A stretch of DNA of 64,000 nt from Prevotella sp. AGR2160 (GCF_000424185.1 NZ_AUJK01000009.1:44097-108096), one strand, 5' to 3'. Counted from the first letter of the stretch, positions 39,937 to 49,451 are shown. The notes: a model not told the origin generated them from the letters alone. Numbers and translations are program-made.

Positions 39937-42705
39937 TTAGAATTGTATGCTGACACTCAAGGAGTAGGAGCGGTATACGGGATAGCAGCGCTTGTCGTCG
40001 ATGCCGAGGGTCTCATTGGCGATATAAGAGTTGATCATCGGCGTCAGTCCACTGTAGGAGGTAATCGTGGCGAGGTTGTTGACGCTCAGGGCCAGTCGGA
40101 GGGCGGAGATGATCTTGTTACGCGGCGTGCCGTCACTGTTATGCTTCAGTGGTACGTTCCATCCGATGGTGAGGTAGTCGAAGTTGAGGTAGTCACCTTT
40201 CTCGAGCCAGTAGTCGGAGACGCGCTGGTCCTTGATGTTCTTTGCCGGGGCCTCCTTAAGGACGTTATAGTCGGGGAAGGAGGTCATACACATATAACTC
40301 AGATAGGTGCCGTTGAAGATTTTATGTCCGAAGGCGCCGTTCATCTGCAGGGAGATGTCCCAGTCCTTGTAACGGAAGGAGATATTTGAGCCGAGCGTCA
40401 TCTTTGGCGTGGCCTGTCCGGCGATATAGCGGTCACCGCCGTCGCTGAGGTCCACCTTCCCGTCGTTGTTCAGGTCCACGATATTATACATCGTGTTACC
40501 GTTGACATCTGTCGTTAGTCCCTCGCAGTGGGGGAGGTAGAAAACGCCGAGGGGTTGTCCGACGATCTGGTAGACGACATTGTTGTAGCCGCCATGCTGT
40601 CCGGCACCGTTGAGGCCGCCGAGGGCCGTGTAGGCGTTGGCCGAGAGCTGTGTGCCGTTGTAGTTGCCCGAGAGGGAGAGGACGCGGTTGCGTTGGAAGC
40701 TCATATTCATGTTGATATCGAGCTCCATATCCTTCTTCCGGATGGGCGTCACGGCGATGCCGAGTTCGAGACCCTCATTGCTCATCTCACCGATATTGGC
40801 CAGGAGCTTGTTATAAGTAAACGGCGGCACGGGGACGTCATACATATAGAGCATGTCCCACGTCTTGGAATAGTAATATTCCGCCGTGAGAAGGAGACGG
40901 TTGTCGAGGAAGCCGGCATCGATACCGATGTTGAAGTTGCCGCGTGTCTCCCATTTCAGGTCAGGGTTGACATTCTTCTGCAGGCCCGTCACCGTCGTCG
41001 ATGCTCCCTGCCATGGTACGATACCCACGGGGCCGAGGAGGGTGAGGGCGTTATAGGCACTGATGCCACCGGTATTTCCCGAGAGACCGTAGCCCGTACG
41101 GAACTTCAGCAGGGAGAAGATATGCTGGTGGCGCATGAAGGACTCCTTCATCACATCCCAGTTGAACGAGACGGAGGGGAACCAGCCCCAGCGGTGGTTC
41201 TCACCGAAGAGGGTAGAGCCGTCGGCGCGGATGTTGGCGTTGAGGGTGTAACGGTCGAGGAGGGTATATTCCACCTGTCCGAGGAAGGAGAGCATACGCT
41301 CCTCACTGTACTGCGCTCCCTGGTCGCCCCAGTAGATCTGTGTGCCGGCGGCGAGGTTGTCATAACCGTAGTCGTTGGACGTGAAGCCGCGCGTGCCGGT
41401 GTTAAAGCCCCGGAGGTTGTTCTGCTGGTATTCGGAGAGGGCCATGAGTTTCAGCTGGTGGATGCTCCACTGCTGGCTGTAGGACAGCGTTCCGTTGACG
41501 AGCCAGTTCTCCGTCTTCGTCTCCGCGCGCCGTGCCTCTCCCTTGGCCCATACCCAGGTCGGCATGAACTTGTCGTTCTCCGTGGAGGCATAGCTGTAGG
41601 ATCCGAAGATACTCAGACCGAAAGTCTGGTGGTTGTCTTTATGCAGTCCAAGGACTTTCATGAGGTCGAAGTCGAATTTGATATGCGAGTTGAAGCCGAG
41701 ATTTTTGTCGTGGTTCTTCTCGTTGAGATAGGCATCGGGGTTACCGATCTGCGAGGCGTTCTGATTACGCTGCCATCCTCCCGAGCCCTGCCGGTCGAAG
41801 CTCAGTGTGGGGTTCATCGTAGCGGCGGAATAGAAGATCTTCTGATATTCGAAGAAGGAGCTGTTGCGCAGGGATGAGCCGAAGACGCCGAGGTCAATGT
41901 TCAGGGCGTCGTCGAAGGCCCGCTGGTTGAGGTCGACCTTTGCGATGAAGTTCGTACGACTGTAGTTCTTCACCACCATGTCATGATCCATGATGCTCAG
42001 GGAGGCGCGGTAGCCGCTGTTGTCCCCGCCGCCACTGAAGGCGACGTGATGGTTCTGTACCGTTCCCGTCCGTGTGATGAGGTCTACGAAGTTGTTATCG
42101 TAGCCGCCGTCGACGACATCCTCGCTGAGGGCCTTTGCCGTGGAGAGGTAGCCGTTGCGGTCGAGCATCTTGAGGTTCTTATACACGCCCTCCAGACCCA
42201 TGGTACCGTCGTAGGAGATCTGAAAGCGCCCGCCGTGGCCGCGCTTCGTTGTCACCTGGATGACACCGGAGGCGCCACGGGCACCATAGGGCGCTGTCTC
42301 GGCGGCATTCTTCAGGATGGTGAAACTCTCGATATCGCCGGGATAGATACTGCTCAGCGTCGTCACGTCGGCATAGACACCGTCGATGATGACGAGCGGG
42401 TCATTGCCGCCCGTCAGAGAGGTGGTACCACGGACACGGACACTGTTGAGCATCGCCATGCGGTCGGCGCCGGAGACGGACATCGTCACGCCGGCGGCCT
42501 TACCGTTGAGGGCATCGAGGGCATTGGTGACGAGGCCTTGGTTGAGGCGGTCACCGGTGACGATATCCACGGAGCCGCCATGGATACTGTCTACGAGTTG
42601 TTCCAGTTGCAGGGGCCTCCGTTTCTCTTGATCCGTCTGCTGTGCTGCCGCTGTCAGTGGGAAGACGGCGGCGAGGAGAAGGGTTATCGTGTAGTGTTCA
42701 GTCAT
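39937..42705 (-). CDS. SusC/RagA-family TonB-linked outer-membrane transporter
   Basis: A 922-residue oligosaccharide importer of the outer membrane (signal MTEHYTITLLLAAVFPLTAAAQ). The plug is clear: LNGKAAGVTMSVSGADRM near 68, VRVRGTTSLTGGNDPLVIIDGV near 88-110, and IESFTILKNAAETAPYGARGASGVI near 122-147. The usual N-terminal carboxypeptidase-like domain is absent. The barrel ends ...YRSYSLSVSIQF. Works with the SusD protein downstream; the divergent GH13 genes suggest starch. Its -7 element TATCTTTGT is at 42737-42745 without a good -33 box, as expected for a regulated promoter. Confidence 0.93.
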   Translation of the reverse strand: MTEHYTITLLLAAVFPLTAAAQQTDQEKRRPLQLEQLVDSIHGGSVDIVTGDRLNQGLVTNALDALNGKAAGVTMSVSGADRMAMLNSVRVRGTTSLTGGNDPLVIIDGVYADVTTLSSIYPGDIESFTILKNAAETAPYGARGASGVIQVTTKRGHGGRFQISYDGTMGLEGVYKNLKMLDRNGYLSTAKALSEDVVDGGYDNNFVDLITRTGTVQNHHVAFSGGGDNSGYRASLSIMDHDMVVKNYSRTNFIAKVDLNQRAFDDALNIDLGVFGSSLRNSSFFEYQKIFYSAATMNPTLSFDRQGSGGWQRNQNASQIGNPDAYLNEKNHDKNLGFNSHIKFDFDLMKVLGLHKDNHQTFGLSIFGSYSYASTENDKFMPTWVWAKGEARRAETKTENWLVNGTLSYSQQWSIHQLKLMALSEYQQNNLRGFNTGTRGFTSNDYGYDNLAAGTQIYWGDQGAQYSEERMLSFLGQVEYTLLDRYTLNANIRADGSTLFGENHRWGWFPSVSFNWDVMKESFMRHQHIFSLLKFRTGYGLSGNTGGISAYNALTLLGPVGIVPWQGASTTVTGLQKNVNPDLKWETRGNFNIGIDAGFLDNRLLLTAEYYYSKTWDMLYMYDVPVPPFTYNKLLANIGEMSNEGLELGIAVTPIRKKDMELDINMNMSFQRNRVLSLSGNYNGTQLSANAYTALGGLNGAGQHGGYNNVVYQIVGQPLGVFYLPHCEGLTTDVNGNTMYNIVDLNNDGKVDLSDGGDRYIAGQATPKMTLGSNISFRYKDWDISLQMNGAFGHKIFNGTYLSYMCMTSFPDYNVLKEAPAKNIKDQRVSDYWLEKGDYLNFDYLTIGWNVPLKHNSDGTPRNKIISALRLALSVNNLATITSYSGLTPMINSYIANETLGIDDKRCYPVYRSYSLSVSIQF

Positions 42706-42736
42706 AAGGTGAATATAGGTTTTTTAGAAATCTGAG

Positions 42737-42745
42737 ACAAAGATA
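42737..42745 (-). promoter_or_regulatory. -7 element of the susC-susD unit
   Basis: TATCTTTGT on the minus strand 32 nt before the SusC start. Confidence 0.55.
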
Positions 42746-42815
42746 CGTTTTTTTTATTAAAGTGATGTGCTTTATGGAATTTTTTTTAGGAAAGAGGAAA
42801 ATATCTGTGTTTTTA

Positions 42816-42848
42816 TTTGCTTAGATGAAAACTTTTCCCTACCTTTGC
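42816..42848 (+). promoter_or_regulatory. Promoter of the candidate starch-locus small RNA or leader
   Basis: TTTG (42816-42819), 20 nt, TACCTTTGC (42840-42848), exact consensus; 240 nt upstream of the amylase ATG. Confidence 0.7.
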
Positions 42849-42852
42849 AATC

Positions 42853-42943
42853 GTTATCCTGAAAACAATCTTTTTACCTTATAGCAACTAATGCCTATAG
42901 AAGATTTGGAGCGGGGCGCCTGTGAAGGTAGACCGCTTTTTTT
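42853..42943 (+). ncRNA. Candidate ~90 nt small RNA in the starch locus
   Basis: Lies between divergent susC and the first amylase gene. It starts a few bases after an exact promoter, contains a TATAG/CTATA hairpin (about 42881-42900), and ends with AGCGG/CCGCT (42910-42914, 42933-42937) followed by seven T, an intrinsic terminator. Amylase has its own promoter further on (43046), so the RNA need not be its leader. No ORF. Its 5' part (TCCTGAAAACAATCTTTTTA) resembles the complement of a word repeated in the RNA at 12250-12452. Confidence 0.5.
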
Positions 42944-43020
42944 ATGCCTTGACGTGTAAAGAATCCATGAAAAATGTGAAATCGTTTGCATGCTAATTTC
43001 TAACAAAATCAAAGTTTTCT

Positions 43021-43054
43021 GTTGTTTCCTAAATCATTTCCATCGTATATTTGC
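43021..43054 (+). promoter_or_regulatory. Promoter of the first amylase gene
   Basis: GTTG (43021-43024) as weak -33 and TATATTTGC (43046-43054), 38 nt before the ATG. Confidence 0.6.
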
Positions 43055-43091
43055 AAAGAGAATAATTAGATTAAACAATTTTTTTACACTT

Positions 43092-45455
43092 ATGAACAAA
43101 CGAACCTTCCTGGTTGGCCTCTTGTTTTTGGCTGGCCTGGGTGTGACTCGCGCTGACAATGGCAGCGACTTTAATTCTAACCGTACTGATTTCCGTGATG
43201 AGAGCATTTATTTTATGATCACGACACGGTGGTATGATGGTGATGAGAAGAACAATGTGCTCTGTTGGGATAACCAAACGGCGCAGGTCCAGACGAAGGA
43301 CCCGGCGTGGCGTGGTGACTTCCAGGGTGTCATCGACAAGCTTGACTACATCAAGGCCCTCGGCTTCACCGCTATCTGGATCACCCCTATCGTACAGAAT
43401 GCTTCCGGCTACGACTATCACGGCTATCATGCCATGGACTTCTCCAAGGTAGACTGCCGTTATCAGAGTGGTGATGGCAAGAAGAGTGGTGATGAGATGT
43501 TTCAGGAACTCATTAATGCCGCCCACAAGAAAGGTATCAAGATCATCCTTGATATCGTGCTGAACCACACGGGTAACTTCGGAGAGAACAAACTCTGTAA
43601 GGAGTTCAAGCGTTCCACTGATATCCGTAACCAGGCCGATATCAACAAGTGCATGATTCCGACGGATCTCCTGCCTTCTGACTATCTCGCCAATGAGAAA
43701 ACGCAGTACAACCGTCGTCTGGCTCTGATGAAGAATACTGACGGACAGAATCACGACAGCCACAACTACTGGCACCATGTCGGAAACGGCTGGAACTGGG
43801 ATGAGCCGAGTCGCTGGTGGGGACAGATCGCCGGTGACTGTGTCGATCTGAACACGGAGAATCCCGCCGTCGATCAGTATCTCGTCGACTGCTACGGCCG
43901 TTTCATCGCCATGGGTGTCGACGGTTTCCGTATCGATACCTCCGGTCATATCTCCCGTCTGTCTTTCAACAAGGAGTTCATTCCGAAGTTTGCCGCCCTT
44001 GGTGAGAAATACAAGAGCAAGCGTCTGAACCAGGCTCCGTTCTATATGTACGGTGAGGTCTGTGCCCGTTTTGGTGGCGTGACCTACCGCGATCAGCCTA
44101 ACCTTTCACCTTATTATTATACGTGGGCTTCCGACGCCTCCATCCTCGGTCAGTGGAATGATGATGCCTCCTGGTGGGATAACCAGTATGTCAAGGAGGG
44201 TGCGGCTCCCCTGGGCAATATGACGCTCTGTCTGCAGGAAGCCAATACCAAGCAGACCTCCGACAACGCATTGATGGTCAACGGTGCCTACCACACGCCT
44301 GACTATAGTAAGGCCAGTGGCTTCAATGTCATCGACTTCCCCGTACATTACAACTTCAATGATGTCGGGTCGGTGATGAATATCATTAAGGAGGATAATC
44401 TCTATAATGACGCCACCTGGAATGTCACCTATGTCGACTCTCATGACTATAGTCCGCAGCCGAATGACGGGATCCGTTTTGCCGGCGGCACGAACCAGTG
44501 GGCCGACAACCTCACGTGGATGTGGCTCTTCCGTGGCATCCCCTGTATCTATTACGGCTCCGAGGTGGAGTTCCAGAAAGGTCAGAAGATCGACAATGGT
44601 CCCAACGGACCGCTGAGCCAGACCGGCCGTGCCTATTTCGGTCAGAACCTCGAGGGAAATGTCAGTGCTTCCGACTTCGGCGTGTTCACTGCTGACGGCC
44701 AGGTTGCCAAGACACTGAACCACCCGCTGGCCAAACATCTCGAGCGGCTGAACCGTATCCGTCAGGCCGTCCCAGCCCTCCGTAAGGGCCAGTATACGCA
44801 GGATGGCTGTACGGCCAATGGCGGCTGGGCTTGGAAGAAAGCCTACCAGAGTGGCAGTATCAACTCCTTCGCCTGTGTCTGTATGGATGGTGGCGCCACG
44901 TTCACCGGTATCCCCAACGGAACCTATAAGGACTGTGTCACGGGTGATGTGAAGACGGTGACCAGCGGCACACTGACGGTGTCCTGCCCGAACAACCAGG
45001 GAAATGCCCGCGTCTATGTCCTCGACGGTCCCGGAAAGATTGGTGAGGATGGTCCGTTCCTCTACACCTCTACGGCAGGCAGCGCAGACAATAGTGAACT
45101 GGCTACGGATACCGGCGCCACATTCTGGTATGACAAGACGAGTGCCGTAGATACCGGTGGTGATACTGGTGATGATGGAGATGACCAGACCACAGAACAG
45201 TATGTCTATTTCGATAACCCCGATAACTGGCAGAATGTCTACTGCTTCTTCTATGACGGCAAGCAGGCTTACAAGGCATGGCCGGGCGTACAGATGACCT
45301 ATGATGCCTCCGCATCCTTCCATGGAAAGACGGGCTGGTGGACAGTCGTCGTTCCTACCCAGTATGCCCATGCCAAATATTTCCTCAACAACGGCACCGC
45401 CGCAACAACGCTCGCCGGAAAATCATCCTATAGTGAAAAGGGCGTAAACCAGTAA
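43092..45455 (+). CDS. Secreted alpha-amylase, GH13 with C-terminal CBM26-like module
   Basis: Endo-acting starch hydrolase, 787 residues, signal peptide 1-21. GH13 barrel motifs: ILDIVLNHTGN near 152, DGFRIDTSGH with nucleophile Asp282, MYGEVCAR with acid/base Glu322, and VDSHDYS with Asp452 (SHD instead of the common NHD). Then a beta domain and, after an Asp/Gly linker, a CBM26-like starch-binding module (about 700-787; VYFDNPDNWQNVYCFFYDG ... WPGVQMTYD). The start at 43092 gives the signal peptide; earlier starts lie before the promoter. The stop is followed by AAAGCCTCACCCCC, also seen after the second amylase. Confidence 0.93.
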   Translation: MNKRTFLVGLLFLAGLGVTRADNGSDFNSNRTDFRDESIYFMITTRWYDGDEKNNVLCWDNQTAQVQTKDPAWRGDFQGVIDKLDYIKALGFTAIWITPIVQNASGYDYHGYHAMDFSKVDCRYQSGDGKKSGDEMFQELINAAHKKGIKIILDIVLNHTGNFGENKLCKEFKRSTDIRNQADINKCMIPTDLLPSDYLANEKTQYNRRLALMKNTDGQNHDSHNYWHHVGNGWNWDEPSRWWGQIAGDCVDLNTENPAVDQYLVDCYGRFIAMGVDGFRIDTSGHISRLSFNKEFIPKFAALGEKYKSKRLNQAPFYMYGEVCARFGGVTYRDQPNLSPYYYTWASDASILGQWNDDASWWDNQYVKEGAAPLGNMTLCLQEANTKQTSDNALMVNGAYHTPDYSKASGFNVIDFPVHYNFNDVGSVMNIIKEDNLYNDATWNVTYVDSHDYSPQPNDGIRFAGGTNQWADNLTWMWLFRGIPCIYYGSEVEFQKGQKIDNGPNGPLSQTGRAYFGQNLEGNVSASDFGVFTADGQVAKTLNHPLAKHLERLNRIRQAVPALRKGQYTQDGCTANGGWAWKKAYQSGSINSFACVCMDGGATFTGIPNGTYKDCVTGDVKTVTSGTLTVSCPNNQGNARVYVLDGPGKIGEDGPFLYTSTAGSADNSELATDTGATFWYDKTSAVDTGGDTGDDGDDQTTEQYVYFDNPDNWQNVYCFFYDGKQAYKAWPGVQMTYDASASFHGKTGWWTVVVPTQYAHAKYFLNNGTAATTLAGKSSYSEKGVNQ

Positions 45456-45480
45456 AGCCTCACCCCCAAAAAAATGGGAC

Positions 45481-45505
45481 CGATCATGATAAATCATGTC
45501 CCTAC
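45481..45505. repeat. Family A palindrome, copy 15
   Basis: CGATCATGATAAATCATGTC plus CCTAC in the gap between the first amylase and the triple-CBM gene. Confidence 0.85.
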
Positions 45506-45557
45506 AGAGGGTCAACCAATAAAAAAGTATAAACAATTTTTCCCAATAGAAACCAAA

Positions 45558-46721
45558 ATGAAAAAGATCAACGTTTTCTTCCTCCTGCTCATCATGCTCG
45601 TCTGTGGCGTGAGCGGCATCAAGGCTACCACCGTCTATTATGACAATGCCAATAGTTGGAGCAATGTCTACTGCTACTATTATGCCGACGGTGTCACCGG
45701 AAATCCTTCCTGGCCCGGCACGGCGATGACGCAGACCACCGTCAATGGCAAGACATGGTATAAGCTTGACATCCCCGACAACTTCAAGGCCGGTAAGTTC
45801 ATCGTCAACGATGGTAACGGCAACCAGTATCCTGGTGCTAACCAGCCCGGTGTCGATCTGAACGGTAAGGATAATGTATGGCTTACGGGTACTACCGTCA
45901 GCTATACCGACGGCTCTGCCTCCGATGGCGGCAACACTGATGGTGGCAACAGTGACGGCGGCAGCACTTCCGGCAGCACCGGCGTTACTGTCGTAGAGGG
46001 TGAGATCTCCTGCTTCCTCGAGACCTCTCAGTCTGACAATGTCTATGCTTACGTATGGAAGAGCGGCAGCACCGTTACGGAGTATGCCGGTGCATGGCCG
46101 GGCAGCGCAATGACCCTCGTCGGCAAGGCCGATAACGGTAACAATATCTATAAGTGGACCTATACGGGCACGTCTACCGATATCCCTTCCAATGTGATCT
46201 TCACCCATGGCGGTGTGAAGTTCGTCGACAAGGATATCGACTTCACGAACCACGGCTATTATGTAGACGGTGTCTATTCCACAACCATTGAGCCTGAGAC
46301 GACGACCCCGGTATATGTCTACTTCTACAACAGCAGCAACTGGGATAATGTCTACTGCTATCTCTACAAGGGCACCACGGGCTATGAGGAGTGGCCGGGC
46401 GTGAAGATGACACTTGATAACTCGATCACCTATGATGGTAAAACGGGCTGGTATACCGTTGAGGTCCCCGCTGGTTACAAGAGTGCTTCCTATGTCGTCA
46501 ACAACGGTAAGAGTGGTGTCTCCATGGAGGGTAAGACCATTTGTCAGATGGGCTCCACCTCCTATTTTGAGGATGGAACTACTACGAACATCAATACCGT
46601 CACCCCGACGACGGTCACTGCCGAAGGCACTTGGTATACGATTGCCGGCACTCGTGTGAACCGTCCTGTGAAATCGGGCGTCTACGTCCATAACGGCAAG
46701 AAGGTTGTCATCACGAAGTAA
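45558..46721 (+). CDS. Non-catalytic triple CBM26-like starch-binding protein
   Basis: A 387-residue exported protein (signal 1-23) made of three starch-binding modules and no enzyme domain. Module 1 about 24-118 (VYYDNANSWSNVYCYYYADG ... WPGTAM), module 2 about 148-243 (CFLETSQSDNVYAYVWK ... WPGSAM), module 3 about 250-345 (VYFYNSSNWDNVYCYLYKG ... WPGVKM), joined by Gly/Ser/Asp linkers. The tail TWYTIAGTRVNRPVKSGVYV ... NGKKVV is a C-terminal sorting-like signal. It takes the place of SusE/SusF type binding proteins in the locus. The ATG at 45558 is chosen for the signal peptide; the longer frame begins in a repeat. Probably co-transcribed with the second amylase 18 bp on. Confidence 0.85.
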   Translation: MKKINVFFLLLIMLVCGVSGIKATTVYYDNANSWSNVYCYYYADGVTGNPSWPGTAMTQTTVNGKTWYKLDIPDNFKAGKFIVNDGNGNQYPGANQPGVDLNGKDNVWLTGTTVSYTDGSASDGGNTDGGNSDGGSTSGSTGVTVVEGEISCFLETSQSDNVYAYVWKSGSTVTEYAGAWPGSAMTLVGKADNGNNIYKWTYTGTSTDIPSNVIFTHGGVKFVDKDIDFTNHGYYVDGVYSTTIEPETTTPVYVYFYNSSNWDNVYCYLYKGTTGYEEWPGVKMTLDNSITYDGKTGWYTVEVPAGYKSASYVVNNGKSGVSMEGKTICQMGSTSYFEDGTTTNINTVTPTTVTAEGTWYTIAGTRVNRPVKSGVYVHNGKKVVITK

Positions 46722-46739
46722 AGTATTAAGGAATAGGAA

Positions 46740-49451
46740 ATGAAAAATCTCAGAAAAATCTCCCTCATGCTGACGCTGTTGCTCTCCATGGCGCTCAGCG
46801 TCATGGCCGGCAACAAGTATGGCCTGAAGGATAATATCCAGGATGGTGTCATCCTCCACTGCTTCGACTGGACGCTGACGGATATCAAGTCGGCCATCCC
46901 CGACATCGCCAAAGCCGGTTTTACGGCCGTGCAGACATCGCCGGTCTCCAAGGGTGGCAGTCTCGGTGCCGCATGGTATGATGTGTACCGTCCGCAGGAC
47001 TACACCATCGGTAATGGTATCGGAAGTGAGAGTGATCTGAAGGCACTCTGTACGGAGGCTCACAACTATGGCGTGAAGGTCATCGTCGATGTCGTCGCCA
47101 ACCATACCGATTATCCCAACTGTACGGGATATATGAACGACCAAAGCCGTTATCATTCTCCTTTTGAGGTCTCTGACTGGAACAACCGTTACCAGGTGAC
47201 GCACGGTAAGATCGGTATGTGGGATAATAAGACTGAGGATAGTGGCGTACAGAACTACATCCACCAGTTCATCGAGGCCCTGAAGGGTTGCGGCGTCGAT
47301 GGTATCCGTTGGGATGCTGCCAAGCACATCGGCCTGCCTTCTGAGCAGGATAACTTCTGGGCAACAGTTCCCGACCAGAGCATGTACAACTACGGTGAGA
47401 TCCTCGACGGTACCGGCGGTAATGACAACAGCCTCTTCCCCGAGTATCAGAAGTACATGTCCATCACTGATAATGGTTATGGCAATGCTTTCGCCAACTC
47501 TTTCAACAGTGGCCAGGTGAACAGTTCCATCGGTAACTTCAACCAGAAGGGTGCCGCTACGGCTAAGCTCGTCTACTGGGGTGAGAGCCATGACACCTAT
47601 GCCAATGATGGTGGCTCCTCAAAGTATATCTCTCAGAACAACATTGACCGTGCCTATGCTATCGTTGCCGGTAACAATGGCGCTACGGCCCTCTATCTCT
47701 CCCGTCCTTCCGCAACGGATAAGAACGCTATCAAGATTGGTCAGAAGGGTTCTACCCACTTCACCTCCAACGAGGTTGCTGCGGTGAACCACATGCATAA
47801 TGTCTGTGCCGGTGAGGCCAACTATTATGTACACAGTGGTAATGTCGGCGCACAGGTCCGCAAGAGCGGTGCCATCATCGTCCTTGGCTCCGGTGGTAAC
47901 CAGAACGTCTCTGTCGCCAATGGTGCCGGTGACGGCAAGTGGCTTACGGCAGGTACCTATACTGATAAGGTTGCCGGTGGCCAGTTCACCGTTACTTCTT
48001 CTACGATCTCCGGTCAGGTAGGTTCTACGGGTATCGCCGTCATTTATAAGGAAGACGGTACCGGTGGTGACGACAGTGGTGATGACAATAATGACGATAC
48101 GAATCAGTACGTCTATTTCAACAACCCGAATAAGTGGAGCAATGTCTACTGCTTCTTCTACAATGGTCCGAAGAGCTCTGCCGTATGGCCGGGTACGAAG
48201 ATGACCTATGATGCTACGGTTACTTTCAAGGGTAAGACGGGATGGTATAAAGTCGCTGTGCCGAGTGGCTATACGAATGCAAAATATGTCCTCAACGATG
48301 GTACGGGTGCCAACACGCTCAGTGGCGCTAACGCTTATACCGTGACGGGTGCCGTGACACAGGGCTCTAACTCTAATGCTTCTTCTGATAACAACGGTGG
48401 CGACTCCTCAGACAATGGTGGCAGCTCCTCAGACAATGGTGGTTCTTCCTCTGACAACGGTGGCAGCTCCTCCGATAATGGCGGTTCTTCCTCCGACAAC
48501 AACGGCGGCAGCACGACGACCGGTAATCTCGACAGCCAGTATGCTACGAACCCCAATGGTGTAGGTATCAAGAAGACAATTACTGTTGATGGTGATATCA
48601 GCGACTGGAACAGTTCCATGATCATCGCACAGGGTGTTGCTAATGACGACCCGCGTGTCTATCGTGATAACTCCATGTACGAGGTGCCTATCGATCTCTA
48701 TGCCCTCTATGGTTGTTATGATGATAACAACCTCTATCTGATGTGGGAGATGACGAACGTACAGGATGTCGTTGCTCCGAATGACAACTATCCCCTCTCT
48801 CAGGGTATCCTTTATCAGACGATGAACGTGCCGTTCTTCATCGCCATCAACACCGGCGACAATAGTACGAAGATCGGTAACAATGGTAAGACAACTGCTG
48901 GTGGCACCCTCTGGGGGTCTAATATCACCCTCAGTGAGGACTTCAATAAGATCATCGCGATCTCTACGAATGGTGCCAACGGTCCTTATATCTATAGTGG
49001 TGACAGTAATGGTCTGAATGCTAAGGAAGAGTACAACAGCAAGACAGCCGGTATCGCCTTCAAGTATGGCCTCGGCATCCTCAGCTCTTCAGTGAAGGGT
49101 ATCAATGGCGCCTATGGTACGAACAACGGCCGTGTCGTCGGTGATATGACGAAGGGCAGCACGTATGTTGACTTCAACACCCTCGGCCACAGTTCCTCAA
49201 CGATGGACTTTCATTATGAGATGTCCATCCCCTTGAGCAAGCTCGGTATCACGGCCAGTGATGTTGCCAGCAAGGGTCTCGGCGTCCTCCTCATCGCCAC
49301 GATGGGAAAGAGTGCCATGGACTCCCTGCCTTACGACCTGACGTGTAATGATAATGCTGATCAGCCGGATACGGAGTCGCAGGAGTTCAACTCCTATGAG
49401 AAGAGCGACGCGGATAACTTCACCGTGTCGTTTGCGAAGATAGGTAAATAA
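46740..49451 (+). CDS. Secreted multidomain alpha-amylase, GH13 with CBM26-like module and C-terminal beta domain
   Basis: A 903-residue exported enzyme (signal 1-23). Short-type GH13 barrel: VIVDVVANHTD near 115, DGIRWDAAKH with nucleophile Asp192, NYGEIL with acid/base Glu220, and WGESHDTY with Asp285. Barrel-end beta domain to about 440, a CBM26-like module about 455-545 (VYFNNPNKWSNVYCFFYNG ... WPGTKMTYD), a linker of repeated SSDNGGS units (about 545-595), and a C-terminal domain about 610-903 (KKTITVDGDISDWNSSMII) resembling CBM9/DOMON-like carbohydrate-binding folds. The barrel is of a different GH13 type from that of the first amylase, so the two probably act on different starch regions. 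Confidence 0.92.
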   Translation: MKNLRKISLMLTLLLSMALSVMAGNKYGLKDNIQDGVILHCFDWTLTDIKSAIPDIAKAGFTAVQTSPVSKGGSLGAAWYDVYRPQDYTIGNGIGSESDLKALCTEAHNYGVKVIVDVVANHTDYPNCTGYMNDQSRYHSPFEVSDWNNRYQVTHGKIGMWDNKTEDSGVQNYIHQFIEALKGCGVDGIRWDAAKHIGLPSEQDNFWATVPDQSMYNYGEILDGTGGNDNSLFPEYQKYMSITDNGYGNAFANSFNSGQVNSSIGNFNQKGAATAKLVYWGESHDTYANDGGSSKYISQNNIDRAYAIVAGNNGATALYLSRPSATDKNAIKIGQKGSTHFTSNEVAAVNHMHNVCAGEANYYVHSGNVGAQVRKSGAIIVLGSGGNQNVSVANGAGDGKWLTAGTYTDKVAGGQFTVTSSTISGQVGSTGIAVIYKEDGTGGDDSGDDNNDDTNQYVYFNNPNKWSNVYCFFYNGPKSSAVWPGTKMTYDATVTFKGKTGWYKVAVPSGYTNAKYVLNDGTGANTLSGANAYTVTGAVTQGSNSNASSDNNGGDSSDNGGSSSDNGGSSSDNGGSSSDNGGSSSDNNGGSTTTGNLDSQYATNPNGVGIKKTITVDGDISDWNSSMIIAQGVANDDPRVYRDNSMYEVPIDLYALYGCYDDNNLYLMWEMTNVQDVVAPNDNYPLSQGILYQTMNVPFFIAINTGDNSTKIGNNGKTTAGGTLWGSNITLSEDFNKIIAISTNGANGPYIYSGDSNGLNAKEEYNSKTAGIAFKYGLGILSSSVKGINGAYGTNNGRVVGDMTKGSTYVDFNTLGHSSSTMDFHYEMSIPLSKLGITASDVASKGLGVLLIATMGKSAMDSLPYDLTCNDNADQPDTESQEFNSYEKSDADNFTVSFAKIGK
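48381..48505 (+). repeat. In-gene tandem repeat coding for the SSDNGGS linker
   Basis: Imperfect 24-27 bp units around TCCTCAGACAATGGTGGC repeat about five times in frame, coding Ser-Ser-Asp-Asn-Gly-Gly-Ser. Such tracts can change copy number by slippage and so vary linker length. Confidence 0.75.

Noticed and set aside
45423..47591. 722-codon minus-strand frame over the CBM and amylase genes
   Set aside because: Antisense shadow produced by strongly biased codons; it spans two genes and an intergenic repeat.
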